In this document: positions 1 through 12,200 of the stretch, piece after piece
Layout: the number at the start of each line of letters is the position of its first letter
Numbering within the stretch: position 1 is the stretch's first letter
Source of the DNA: Anas platyrhynchos
Taxonomy: Eukaryota; Chordata; Aves; Anseriformes; Anatidae
Length of the DNA stretch: 64,000 nucleotides
Reading direction: 5' to 3'
Assembly (NCBI RefSeq): GCF_047663525.1
Contig: NC_092588.1
Coordinates: 108,395,001-108,459,000 of the forward strand
Made by a program: the position numbers and the translations under genes
The notes under the pieces: generated by a model
The model's input: the letters and a program-made list of their open reading frames with translations, nothing else
The model's database searches: none
What the model was told of the DNA's origin: nothing

Positions 1-57
1 TGCAGAGCATGATCTGTTACACTTCAACTCTTCTGTGTGACTATGTTATGGCAGCAG

Positions 58-110
58 AATAAAACTGGAAAGTATCCACAGGGCACTTGTGGTGTGTTTT
101 TTTTTCTTTT
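58..110 (+). terminator. Candidate poly(A) site of a plus-strand gene to the left
   Basis: An AATAAA hexamer at 58-63 is followed about 25 bases later by a GT-rich then T-rich stretch (88-110). This is the usual order of a vertebrate cleavage and polyadenylation site. In human gene order KDM1B lies next to DEK and converges on it, so this could be the end of its 3' UTR. No KDM1B coding sequence was found in the window, so the gene assignment is inference. Other AATAAA hexamers occur by chance nearby, for example near 1023. Confidence 0.35.
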
Positions 111-1296
111 CTTTCTTGAAATTTAACTAGTGGCTAAGCCTACATTTTTGTTAAACTTGATATTGCTCTAAGACTTCATATTAGCATATTCTTACAGCTA
201 AACAATTCCTCAGTAGTCCTGTGCTACAGCTGAGTTCTAACTACTAATTTTGCTGTTACTTGGACAATACCAAAATAGTATCTTTTGCCTTCAAACTTTA
301 CAAAGTACTTAAGCTCATATCAAATTATTTCCCTTATAATTCCAAAATTTAGGGTAAAAGGACAACTGTTCAGAAGCAGTGACTATGATATTATATTAAA
401 ATAGCTACACAATCACCAGAGAAACACTTACTGCTTTTCATTGAATAACTAGCATGAATGCTTTGTGAAGTCACGGTCCTGAAACATTCCTACTAGCTCA
501 GATCACTAGAAGCATACATACAGCTGTGGAAGCCTGACTACACATTACAAACCTTTAAAATACAAACAAGGCAGCCCTGAAATATTTGATTGCACAGTGA
601 AAAACGCTGATAACAATTACCTACCTTGTTCTGCTTGAAGGGGGACGGGGTTAGATGTTTGTTTGGGGGGTAAAACTGACTTCAAACATACAAGAGACAA
701 AAAAAATCCTATCCTCTTTAAAAGCTTATTTCAAGCAGTAACACCTGTAGCTCTGACACAGTGAAAGCACTACTGCATGGCAGGTTCACTGCTTTGCCCT
801 CACAGTTCAACATGTACCTTGATGACCTGTTTATTTCTCCTAATGCTGAGTGCCCTCCAGGAAATTTTCTTTATGCATGACACTGGTCTTGAAGAATGGT
901 AGCTTCATTCTAAGAAAGGAAATCTTTAAGACATAAGAAAATTTTAAAAGTAGCACTAATATTTAAGTATAATTAGTAGATTTCACCACACTTCCCCCTT
1001 TACCCCCCATGACTGTCCTTCAAATAAAATAGCTGGTGTAAGGGATTTTTTTTTCCAAGTTAGGCTTAGGCAGCTGAGCTATCTCAGAAATGAAAGTGAA
1101 ATAAGTAGTGAGATAAGGACTGCCTGCAGTCACATGAATAATGTCAGGTGAAAGAGAGGCAAATCTGTTAATGCTGCCATCCTCCTACACACTGAACAGG
1201 TAAGGTGCTAGGTTTTTACCAAGTCTGGGGCTTGAGATGGTAAGATTCCCCCAGGACAGCATATTTTATTACTATACATCACATGCTATATGAAGC
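111..1296. other. Flanking sequence, nothing recognised
   Basis: AT-rich sequence with scattered stop codons in all frames. A plus-strand AATAAA near 1023 with a T-run downstream is a second possible poly(A) signal. No exon, tRNA or repeat family was recognised. Confidence 0.5.
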
Positions 1297-1983
1297 CTAG
1301 AAGAGAGGGATCTGGGGGTCGTGGTAGACAGCAAGTTGAATATGAGCCAGCAGTGTGCCCTGGCAGCCAGGAGGGCCAACCGTGTCCTGGGGTGCATCAA
1401 GCACGGCATCGCTAGTAGGTCGAGGGAGGTGATTGTCCCGCTCTACTCTGCGCTGGTGCGGCCTCACCTCGAGTACTGTGTGCAGTTCTGGGCACCACAG
1501 TTCAAGAAGGACATGAAACTGTTGGAGAGTGTCCAGAGGAGGGCTACGAAGATGGTGAAAGGCCTGGAGGGGAAGACGTACGAGGAACGGCTGAGGGCAC
1601 TGGGCCTGTTCAGCCTGGAGAAGAGGAGGCTGAGGGGAGACCTCATCGCAGTCTACAACTTCCTCGTAAGGGGGTGTCGAGAGGCAGGAGACCTTTTCTC
1701 CATTAACACCAGCGACAGGACCCGCGGGAACGGGGTTAAGCTGAGGCAGGGGAAGTTTAGGCTTGACATCAGGAGAGGGTTCTTCACAGAGAGGGTGGTT
1801 GCACACTGGAACAGGCTCCCCAGGGAAGTGGTCACTGCACCGAGCCTGTCTGAATTTAAGAAGAGATTGGACTGTGCGCTTAGTCACATGGTCTGAACTT
1901 TTGGGTAGACCTGTGCAGTGTCAAGAGTTGGACTTGATGATCCTTAAGGGTCCCTTCCAACTCAGGCTATTCTATGATTCTAT
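1297..1983 (+). mobile_element. 5'-truncated CR1 LINE with open reverse-transcriptase C-terminus
   Basis: This is a non-LTR retrotransposon fragment of the CR1 family. Frame 1321-1896 stays open for 191 codons and reads the C-terminal part of the CR1 reverse-transcriptase protein: [20 protein letters not shown], then [56 protein letters not shown] and a natural stop. The 3' UTR follows (gatgatccttaaggg, cccttccaactc) and the copy ends in the CR1 tail attctatgattctat (about 1968-1982). The endonuclease and the front of the reverse transcriptase are missing, as is usual for CR1 insertions, so the copy cannot move by itself. No clear target-site duplication was seen. Confidence 0.93.
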
Positions 1984-2305
1984 ATCAAGTACTAGTACTA
2001 CCATGAATGTTTTATGAATAGCTAAGAGGGCATTTTTCTTCTTTGTTTTCAAAAGACTTTTTCTTTAATTAGGCAAAGAACATTAAGCTCATTGCTTTGT
2101 CTAACACCCTTGAATTTCAGCAAAACTGCACCTGCGTGAGCCTATTACTCTTTTACTTTGCCACCCTACAGCTACTGGACATTTCAGAGCAACACTTAAT
2201 TACTTTTGCGCTAGCAAGCTGCTCCAATAGTGAATTTCTCATTAAAGGAGAAATATTTCATCTGTTCTCATCGAGTCATAGTGAGAAGGGAGATCTAACC
2301 TCTGT

Positions 2306-2675
2306 AGCTGATCTGGTTTAAGCTGCTTCTCAGAACAGGGACAGTGGAGTGGCTTGCTTGGCTTCCTGCCTGAACACCTCCAACAAAAGGGCAATTCCAC
2401 AACCGCTCCAGGCCCTTCTTCTGGAAGAACACCCTCTCAGTGCGGCTTTGCTTCTAGGGCAGGCTGACAAGTGTTCAATATGGGGCAACAATTAATTGCA
2501 GTAATTCCCTCAGCCAGCTGGCTACACACTTGCTGAACCAGCCCAGAGTGTTGTTGGCTTTCCTTGTCACAGGGGCACACTGGTCACTAGGGCTCAGCTC
2601 AGTGCCTCTGAGAACCACTTGCCCCAACTCAGGTCCTTTTCTGACAGGTTGCTTAGAAAGAAGCCAGTCTGTCTC
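2306..2675 (-). mobile_element. Divergent CR1 LINE fragment, antisense, internally deleted
   Basis: Read on the minus strand, the segment encodes SDQCAPVTRKANNTLGWFSK followed by CVASWLREL. This aligns with the CR1 reverse-transcriptase stretch [20 protein letters not shown]...ASRSREV seen intact at 1.3-1.9 kb. It is closely similar to the copy at 9.64-10.33 kb, but the segment equivalent to 9821-10107 there is missing, with the junction near 2455. Several stops and frame changes make it an old, inactive copy. Confidence 0.8.
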
Positions 2676-3149
2676 CACTCACACTGTTACAAAGCATTAT
2701 TACGTCCCAGATGCTGCATCTGCTTCTGTTGATCCTTACGAGGTTCCTGTCTGCCCCTTTCTCCTGCAAGTCAAGGTCCAACTGAACAGACTTCTTGACA
2801 TACAGCTTTCAGCTACTCACTTTTATAATCACTTCTGAATTCAAAGGCAAGGAGATATTTATTTGAAGAGGAACAACAACACACTCAGTAGCACTCAAGA
2901 TGTTTCTTCACATTCTTCAGCAAGAGAAAAGTTTTTTTTTTTTTTTTAAACCAAGTTTCTTACTGCAAGTTTTCAGACAAAGTGTTCTGGTACCTTATAG
3001 ATTTTTCCACTGTCCTCCCTAAGTGATGGGAACCAAAATAAAAATAGTAGAAATAACAATGTAAAAAGAAAAAAAAAAAAAGCAATTTCAGGAATGCTTT
3101 CAATCTGACTCAGTAGGAGCTACTTGATTAAAGTCACCTTGAGCAGGTG

Positions 3150-3197
3150 AGTTGGATCAGATGACCTCCAGAGGTCCCTTCCAACTGAAACCATTCC
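3150..3197 (+). mobile_element. CR1 3'-end fragment
   Basis: The short stretch gttggatcagatgacctcc followed by agaggtcccttccaactg matches the conserved 3' UTR end of avian CR1 elements. Only about 45 bases remain recognisable. Confidence 0.7.
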
Positions 3198-4664
3198 CTG
3201 ACTGACACATTTACCACACAACTAATTTGAAAGGAGGAATAATTAGTTCTACCTGAGTGGTTATGAGGAACCCTCTCTCCAAAACAGCAACAGACCTAAT
3301 AAATCTTCCTGCAATCCCTGTGCTGACTGCATTACTTGGCCAGATTAAGCACTGGGCTCCAAAAAGCTTATTTAAGCCCTGCTTAGCAGTGCCTAATCTA
3401 AACGCAGGCATTCATACATCTTGTTTTGTCATGTATCTTGTTAGCAGGAAAATGCAGAAAGAACACAGATACCATGAACACCCTGTTCAGGTCCAAGAAT
3501 GCTGTTAGTCTACAGCATCTGGAGAAAGTAGGACAGCACTTGCAGCTGTCTTCCCAAGTTAGTCTTGGTTAGACATGACTGAGCAGTATCCCATGGGTTG
3601 GTCACCCCATAACTCCAACTCAGCTGTTTGTCTAAAGACATGCAACAACCCTATCTCTCTCCCCTCACCCTACAAATTTCTACTCCTCCCTTTCCCCACC
3701 TCATTGCCTCCATCCTTGCCTCCATCCCCCTTCTTCTGCAGGTCCCATGAACTTCAAGTGCCAAGCTCACACATGGTCAGGATATGATCTTATACTTCTG
3801 CAAGGTACATGCCTGAACATCATACTCCGTTAAATTTTATGCAATTAGCCAGTAACTATTTTTTAAACCAGCATCTCTGTAGAGCATCTAGAGCCCTGAT
3901 GAGCTGTGTTTTTAATCCAATAGCATCAGGATAACCAGGACATTTTATGTACCTTTTAGTACTGTCTTGCAGCCTTCCATACTGTTGTAGAAAGAACTGG
4001 AATCTTTTATCAGCTGCAGCCAGACTGGAATGAATTAGCAGAGAAACAGCTCAGACATTTCTTCTCAGCTGAGAGCTACACTTAGCTGTAATTAAGAGAT
4101 ATAAACACAGCCTTTGAAGGTTGCTAAGTTCATTTCCAGTCACTCATCACAACTCCAAGATGGCAAGTAATGCACATATACAATAAATAGAAGTACACTA
4201 TCCCTTTGTAAGTTTTTGTTAGAATTTACACTGTAAGAAATGTTTATACTTGGAAGTTATTCACCTTAAAAACACTTCCTGACCCACATAATTAAAACTG
4301 ACTGGTGTATTTACATAACAATCACAAGGAAGGTAAATTATTTGTAGAAAATCCATCTGAAGTCACAACAGAACTTGACACAAGTAACTTACCACTTTTA
4401 GGCAGGACTTCTAGTAGAAGTAGAAACTTCTGGCATTTTTAATTAAAATTCACAAAGTTTTCTTTATGCTGAAATATTTCAGAGGAAAAAAATAACAGAA
4501 GATATAAAATCATAACTTGCTGCAAGGACATGCACTTCAGGAAAAATATCTTTAGAGAAGCCTGCTGAATCAGGCTTGGGTATTTCTACCAAATGAGATA
4601 GAGACAACAACTTTGTTTGTGTAATTTTTACTATACATTTAAGCAAATGTTGTATCATCAAAAT
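3198..4664. other. Flanking sequence between CR1 pieces and the DEK 3' end
   Basis: AT-rich, with no recognisable exon, RNA gene or repeat family. Short open frames here show no known motif. Confidence 0.5.
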
Positions 4665-6248
4665 TGATTTACATTTTTGTGAAAGACATTTATTGAATAC
4701 AAAAAAACCCCGTTGCAGTCAGCCTTCTTATAAATGATTATATGCAAAGAAATTCAACATGTATGATATTTAACAATCTAACTGGCTGAACATTTTCAGA
4801 ATTTAGATCACTTATGAACCTTTATTTCCCAACTGTACAATAATAAAATTCAAAAATATGCTTTGTCTTTCCAGCAATACTGTAGTCAGAGGGATTCTTT
4901 GCTCATGGCGTTACTGGCAGCCCACACTTTGACGTCTGTTGGTAGTTCATAATTTTAAGTGTAGGACTTTCCATATTAACAACATGGTGTATGGAGAACA
5001 GAAACCTAAAGAACAGAAACTTATGCAAAGAGTTCACCTTGATCCAAAAAGCTGTGGGCCAAAGTTCAAGACTGCAGACTTAAAAGTACCATTGCACATG
5101 TTGAGGCACCAGGGCTCAGGTTCAGAAGAGCTTTCGCACACGGAACAGAGCTTAACCACACACTTAGCGATGCCTGGTGCAGAAGCCCCACTGTGGGCTT
5201 CCAAAGCTCTCAAGCCTCCCAGCTGCACGTCCTGGACACCCACTTCTGAGACGTTAGGCCATTAAATCAAGACACTAAAATAAAAGATTTTGTACAAAGT
5301 GAAATTTGAAAATTTCCCTGTAGACTTTAGAGGGATTTTATTTAGTATGTCAAGCCATTGAAACAAATGTACCTGTAGTCTTTGTACAAAGTTAAATGCT
5401 GAAAAGCTTAAGTATAAAACTACAGTTTCATTTCTGTACAAGGTAAGATGGGAAAAACACTGTAAAACCTCAACTCATTTGTAGTTTCACAAAACTTCTG
5501 CATCCCACTTTTCATCACAGCCTCACTGCTGAACAGTGACATTTCATGTCATAAATCCTCCAAGATTACAAGATTAAAAAACTGATTTGCACAAAAGAAA
5601 TCTGAAATAACTTTATATACACAACAGAAAGCCTTTTAAAAGTACAAAAATAACATCTATATGCGAATTAGTTACCATGCTCTAACAGTTGTCTCAGTGC
5701 CTACACATGCAAGACAGTAATCTAGATTTAGAATAACTCTGCATCTGTAGAATGTATCAGAATATAAAAGACATTAACATGTGATTAACTCTTGGTATTT
5801 TCAGAATGGATATGTATTCAAAATATTTTTTAATAACCAATACTGCGATATTCCAGTCTCTGCATGTATATCCACAGATAAACAGCTCTCATCTTCATCT
5901 TAAAATCTTCTGCAAGCTAGTAAGGCAGACTAAACTGTGATGTCTAATGAATCTAATTATACAAAGCAATTCAAAATGTACAAAAACTATAAAAAGGGAA
6001 CACTTATTGCCATGCACAAAACTTAAGTATGTTCAACTAAAAACTGCATCAAATGCATGTTTAGTTTAAAAAAAAAAAAAAGATACACAACATGATTTAC
6101 ATCAACATTCTTTGCATTAGATCAGCAGAATCAACTCTGACTAAATACCACAAGGGTAAGACACTTTCCTTTTGCTGGTGCCTATCAGATCTTCAAATCC
6201 ATGGGAACATAAAATCAGGAATCTTCAATTTCCCACAGTCAAACCAGA
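4665..6248 (-). other. DEK: DEK 3' UTR (approximate end)
   Basis: Non-coding sequence after the TGA at 6251-6249. Minus-strand AATAAA hexamers lie at 5342-5337, 4826-4821 and 4694-4689. Using one of the last two gives a 3' UTR of about 1.45 to 1.6 kb, in line with the long 3' UTR of mammalian DEK. Which signal is used cannot be settled from sequence. Two copies of the palindrome TTTGTACAAA (5289-5298 and 5381-5390) lie inside it. Confidence 0.5.
4689..4694 (-). terminator. Candidate distal poly(A) signal of DEK
   Basis: AATAAA on the minus strand. It is the last such hexamer before sequence that no longer looks transcribed. An equally good hexamer lies at 4821-4826 and a proximal one at 5337-5342. 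Confidence 0.35.
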
Positions 6249-6260
6249 TCATGAAATCAA
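6249..6260 (-). CDS. DEK: DEK exon 11, coding part (Leu-Ile-Ser-stop)
   Basis: Twelve coding bases TTGATTTCATGA follow a pyrimidine-rich acceptor ending in tctcatttcag. The peptide LIS-stop is exactly the C-terminus known for vertebrate DEK. The exon continues into the 3' UTR. It is far too short for ORF finding and was located by looking for the expected end after exon 10 in phase 0. Confidence 0.9.
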   Translation of the reverse strand: MIS

Positions 6261-9200
6261 CTGAAATGAGAAGTGCGTTAGTTTTCTCTTTTCTCTAAAT
6301 CCAGTTACATATAGCCTCTCCTTTAGCATCAGACTACGAAGAAAATACTCTACTTTTGCTATTACAAAAAAACAAAAACACAAAAACAAAAAACAAAAAC
6401 AAGAACATCCCTGCATCAGATAGATTGCTCTTATTTATGCCTTTTGGTGGTAATGACATGTACATATGTATGCACAGCACACAGGTACGGCTATGTTCTA
6501 GACACCCATAAATCATTTCAACATCTGCAAATAAAGCCACATGAAAAAAGAAAAACTCAAAGGCAGCATCATACTGTGCTCTCAGAAGCATATGAAGAGA
6601 GGCACATGCAAAGAAAACCTATTTATCTTTATCCCTTTTGCTTTCTCTTATTGCCAGAGCTTGACTTGTACGGCAACCTGCAGCCAAGGCTGCAATTAAA
6701 AGAAAATGCATAGCTTTCAGACAGTCAGAAGTCATCAAAAATACTGTAACTATAGTTTTAGTTCTGCTTATGAAAGAAACTCATGAAGTAGTACTGAAAT
6801 GATATCAAAAAAAAAAAAAAAGGTCTGGACCAGTTATTTTAGGAAGAGGAATATAGGAAAACACTCCCCCCTCCCCCCACCAGAACTATTCACGTTTATC
6901 AGAAACTGAAATTTGGGGTACCTCCAATACTATACAGGAGGCTATTAAAGCCAGTGTAAAAGGATGCCATGCCAATTTTTAACAGACTGCAAAAAACTAC
7001 AGAAACTTTTATAAACAATAAGGTCTTTACCTCTTTGACTGTTTTTTTAATGAAGTCTTTTCTGTCAGATAAATCATAACTAGGATAGTTTTCGTACACC
7101 TAAAAAAAAGAATAAAAAAATACAACCTCAAGTTACTTTAATTCAATGTGTTGTATGAATAGGAGAAGCTTAAATGAAATTAGGGCAAAAATTGCTGTTT
7201 TAATTGACAGTAGTACAACTGTCAAAATTCCCTCTGTTAATTATGGAAAGTGGTTTTCCTGCTCTAATTTTGATCACAAAAATTAAATGCATGTATTTTT
7301 TATGTTTGGTCACCGAATAAATTGGTTCTATTATCACAACAGATAAATGAATGGGAATGCCTATCTTGCCATGTCAGGAAAATTAAGAATTTTCCAGGTT
7401 TTGTCTTACATGCTGTCTAAGTAGACAGATGCCTCCTGCATTAGGGTTGAAAGCTAAAAATAATAATAGGAAAAAACAAAACCCAAAGGTTTTATTTGTT
7501 TTTGGTAAAAAAGTGAAATTGTGATCCTCAAAGTCACTAACATAAGAGTCAACATATTTAAGTGCTACATTACAACTACTCTTTGGCTAACCACCAGGAT
7601 TAAGGTGTGGAGAGATACCACACAAAAAAAAACTAGATGCCAATACTGACAATCAATGCAGAATACTTAATTCCACTACAAGTTTCAGACATTCTGGAAT
7701 GACTGTAGACATGAACAGACGTTTGTACAGGATACAAATGTACAGTTCTCCTAAGATGAACTGCTGGTTTAGTTTTCTTAAGATAACTTTGTGGAAGTAC
7801 GAAGAAAACAAACATGTGAGTTAAATGACTGTAGAAGTGCCAAACTAACGGTATTGTCTGCGTGGTGGTCGCTTCCCTTTTCCATCCACGTTCCTTCCTG
7901 GCTCCTGTTCTGACGCTTAATGACTCCTTTGCTGAATCCATTGAATTCACTAACTCAGCTGACAACTATTCATCTTTTGGTGGTAGGTTAGCACTGAATT
8001 GACTCAAAGAGAATAGAGGAAGAGCAAGGTGAGCAGGAAAAATGTGCACGGAGCAGGACACAGCCCTCCCCCTTTGACAGTAGAAAACCGCTGCACTATC
8101 TCAACAGCTCTAACACTTGCAGTTCTGTACACAGCAGTTTTGGAGGTAATACTGCTACTTTCCACATAGCTCATTTTGATTTAGAGATTTCTGTTCTTGT
8201 GTGGAGCATCAGTGCTGCATAACTTAAAATTAAGGATCACCTTGCTGTAGCTGTTGGTAAGTAAATAAATCAATGCAAAAACACTGTTTCAGAAAAAAAA
8301 TTATGCAGAGCACAAGCCACAATTCATTAAAAAAAGATGACAAAAGTTCGTTTATAGACAACTCACTATCTAAAAGAAAAAAAGATTGCAAAATCATTTG
8401 CTTACCTCCTTGCAAATTTGTTTCATTGTGACCTCCTCCAAGTTTGCATTGGCCAGCAATTTCTTGACAGTTTCCTTTAGTTCTTCATCTGTGGGTGGTT
8501 TCTTCAGCTTTTTAATTAAAGGTTCATCATCTGAACTATCCTCAGACTCACTTTCTAAATATGAAGAATAATTTGAGTTGTAATACAAGATTTTAAATTT
8601 GCCTGCCTTCTTCTCCCAAAACAGAAGCCACCAGAACTTTTCCCAAACAACTGCTGCAGATGATCTCCCTCAAAATGGTTATCTTGCCAGACCATTGCTT
8701 TAAAATCAAAGCTAGTGCTGTTAGTATTACCTTTATTTAGGACTCTGCATCACTGTCCATGAACTACTAGCTTACAAATCAATATGTATTCTAGAAAGTA
8801 TGGGACCAATTACACTCATCTATCAAATTACAAAGAAGTTTATTATAACGATTCTGAACTGAGGTATTATGTACCTAATAGTACTTATCTGCTTCAAAAA
8901 GGAGTTTTGATTTACTTTTCCCCAGCAGCGCTGCCCATTAAGGTCTTGTAATTTTGTAATGTTGTAAAAATAAACATGCCATCAGAAAAACTATGCCATG
9001 AGGAAGTTATGTGAAAGGACAGGACATACAGGTAACACTCCTACAATCCTTTCCAGAAACGAAAAAACTGAGACTGACTGACTCTAACTTCCACTCAGTT
9101 CCTCTACTCTCAGAGGAGGCACAGATCATCAGAGCAGATGCCAATAAATCTACAGAATGAGCATTCAGAAAGACATACTTAACGTTTTGTTTTTTGTAGG

Positions 9201-12200
9201 GTGAACATACACTCAAAACAGAGAGAGGGTAGGAATAAAGAAGAAATGATGCTTACTTTATGTAACATACAGCTATATATAATATATATATGCTTTATAT
9301 ATATATAAAATATATAATATTTGTAATAGCAAAATTAAATGTACACAGACACAGAATCAATCACATTATTACTGCCAGCAGACAAACAAAAACTGAGTTC
9401 AGCACAGGCTAGGTAACTGCTGAGAAATTAGGCTATGAAAGTTTAGCATAGCTCTATGACTGGGAGTTGTGACTGTCAACGCACTGACAAACAGGGCAGT
9501 CAGTCTGAATTGCCGTGTGTTCTGTTCCATACGTGTGCTGGTGCTGGCATTAAGTGAACTGTCAGCAACATATGGCTACGTGCTGGATTAGTAACACAGA
9601 ACAACTGGGACAGAGGCACAGCTATTTACTCATAGCAGGTCAGAGCATTTAAGGCTGGGGGGGACCTCTGGAGATGATCTGGTTTAAGCTGCCTCTGGGA
9701 ACGGGGACAGTGGAGTGGCTTGCTTGGCTTCCTGCAATAACACCTCCAACAAAGGGCAATGCTACAACTGCTCCAGGCCCCTCTTCTGGAGGAACACCCT
9801 CGTGGTGAGGCTTTGCTTCTCCTAACATACAACTGCAACTTCCCTGATGGCAGCTCGTGTCTGTGCCTCCCATCCTCTCACCGCACACCTCCAATCAGAG
9901 CCTGGCCCTGCCTTGCCTTTCCTCTCCCACTCAGCAGCCACAGGCTGCAGCGCGGTCCCCATTTACAAAGCTCTGAAGGAACCCAGCTTGCCCAGCATCC
10001 CTCTGCACAGTGTGCTCCAGCCCTGTCACCTTGCCGGCCCTCCCTCCACTCCAGGCTGTCCGCACCCGCCTTGTACAAGGGAGCCCAGAGCTGGGCACAA
10101 CACTCCCAGGGCAGGCTGACAAGTGCTCAACACAGGGCAATAATTAATTGCAATAATTCCCTCAGCCTGTGGCTATACACTTGCTGAACCAGCCCAGAGT
10201 GTTGTTGGCTTTCCTTGTCACAGGGGCACGCTGCTCACCAGGGTTCAGCTCAGTGCCTGTAGGAACTATTTCCCCCTAACGCAGATCCTTTTCTGCCAAG
10301 TTGCTTTGAAAGAAACCAGTCTGTCCCTGAAAACACTGCTGGAACCTCTACATGGTATACTGAATGTGTACCTTCTACGTATATTGTCAGATATGAGAAA
10401 ACTAAGAGCAACAGGATCCACATACAACCCCTACCTATGTTAGCAAAACCACATTGGGCTGCTGAGTAAGAGGCACATGCAGCGGTATACATACTAAAGC
10501 ATCAATGATAAGATTAAAGTCCCTATAGAGGCCCTAACAGAATTTCACTAATATTCTTCCAGCGGAAGACAGAACTAGGTTGATACTTTCAATGATTAGG
10601 CAAGTAAAATACGTATGCACATAGATAAGTTATATAAAGGTATACCCAGAACAGAACATTTTTAAAATATTACCATTTCAAGGAAAGACACATCAAGCAG
10701 CAAGTCCATTATTTACCAGATTACGTTTTCCTTCATAACCAGGTAAAGAAACCTGCCTTCTAATAAACATCTCTGTTAAGCTATAAGACAACACACGAGG
10801 AAAGATTTAAAAGCATTTACCTTTTCTAGAACTGTTCTGATTCTTTTTAGTAGTGCTGCTGTCTGCCTTCTTGACATTAGCACCCTTCACAGCTTTCTTG
10901 GGTTTGGAAGTCGTCTTTTTAGACTTTTCTCTTTTGGATGCTTTTCTAGGGGCCTATAAAGAAGGAAAACGGAAGATTAAAATCGTGGTTTCTAACTGAA
11001 CAATCCATTCCCCTTTTCAACAGAAGGGATGATTTGCATTGTTGATACAAACTAAATCAACAGATTGAGTTACTATGTTTTACAAGCAATTTCTATCCCC
11101 ACACCATAGAGGGAATATGTTCAGATTTTTTTAAAATTTCACGTTGTTCCTCTACACAGACTCTAACAGCTAGAACTTTTTGATGATACCAGTAATTTAG
11201 TTGTGCTACAACATACCATTTGCAATTCACTAGCACAGAATGGTTTGGGTTGGAAAGAACTTTAAAAAAAAAAAAAACAACAAACATTTAGCTACAACCC
11301 CTCTGACATAGGTGGGGACAACTTCCTCTAGATCAGGTTGCTCAAAGTCATAGTAAGCTGTACGTAGCTTATAAAACTTCTTACAAAAACCAGCACATTG
11401 TGTTCAATTAATTTCTAGATCCTATCACTCCCTAGGACTACATGCAACTAATTCTTTTTGCACTAGTTGAGAAGAACTACATGAGCTAATACTTAATTTG
11501 ACCGGTTATTGTGATTAGTAAACTCAAAAAGTTACTGCATTAAGTTACTACCAGCAGGTGAAATTGGGAACAAATACATACTGATGTTTTTATATGTATA
11601 GACGCTATCAGTGCATTGCATTTTTGGCACAAAACTGCGTGCTTAACACACAAAAATCTTTACGTAGTATTTCTGACAAGGCTGAAAACCTTCCTCACAG
11701 AAACAAATAAAAAACTTTGAGCAGGAGTAAAGAGAAGGAACATCATGAAACAAAACCAATCAACTAAAGTTACTAAATTCATAAGTAATTAAAATTTTTA
11801 AATGGCAGTGTAGTCAACTGAGCAAACTATCACACCTAAAAAAATTACGATTAGTTCATACAACTTTCAACCACTTTTCCCATTAGTACTTGATACAACC
11901 CATGAAACTAGTATTCAATAAACAAGAATATATTTATTTATATCAGCTTGCTTGCTTATAATCGCACTTGCAACTATACACCTACACAACAGTGTTAAGT
12001 AAAGAATTCAGACCTTCGTTGTTGAAATTCAGGAAATACATTCAATAATCACCCCATTAACTTCTGAGTTTCTGTTGAAGTTCTATCACTAGCTACAAAG
12101 TCAAAGGTTAAAACCAGCACTCACATTTAAGCTTTTACAAAATTATGCTCCCTCAGCACACAAAAGTATTTCAGACATTTTCTGCTTCCAGGTAAGATTT

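Larger units (their letters stand above)
8555..10820 (-). other. DEK intron 8
   Basis: GT-AG intron of 2266 bases. It holds an AT dinucleotide-rich stretch (about 9274-9320) and a long antisense-to-plus CR1 copy (9640-10330). No other feature recognised. Confidence 0.8.

Noticed and set aside
6899..7099. Open frame continuing DEK exon 10 past the donor
   Set aside because: The part below 7031 is intron; the conserved C-terminus LIS is found in the separate exon at 6249-6260.
9759..10187. 142-codon plus-strand frame
   Set aside because: It is the antisense shadow of the CR1 fragment at 9640-10330.
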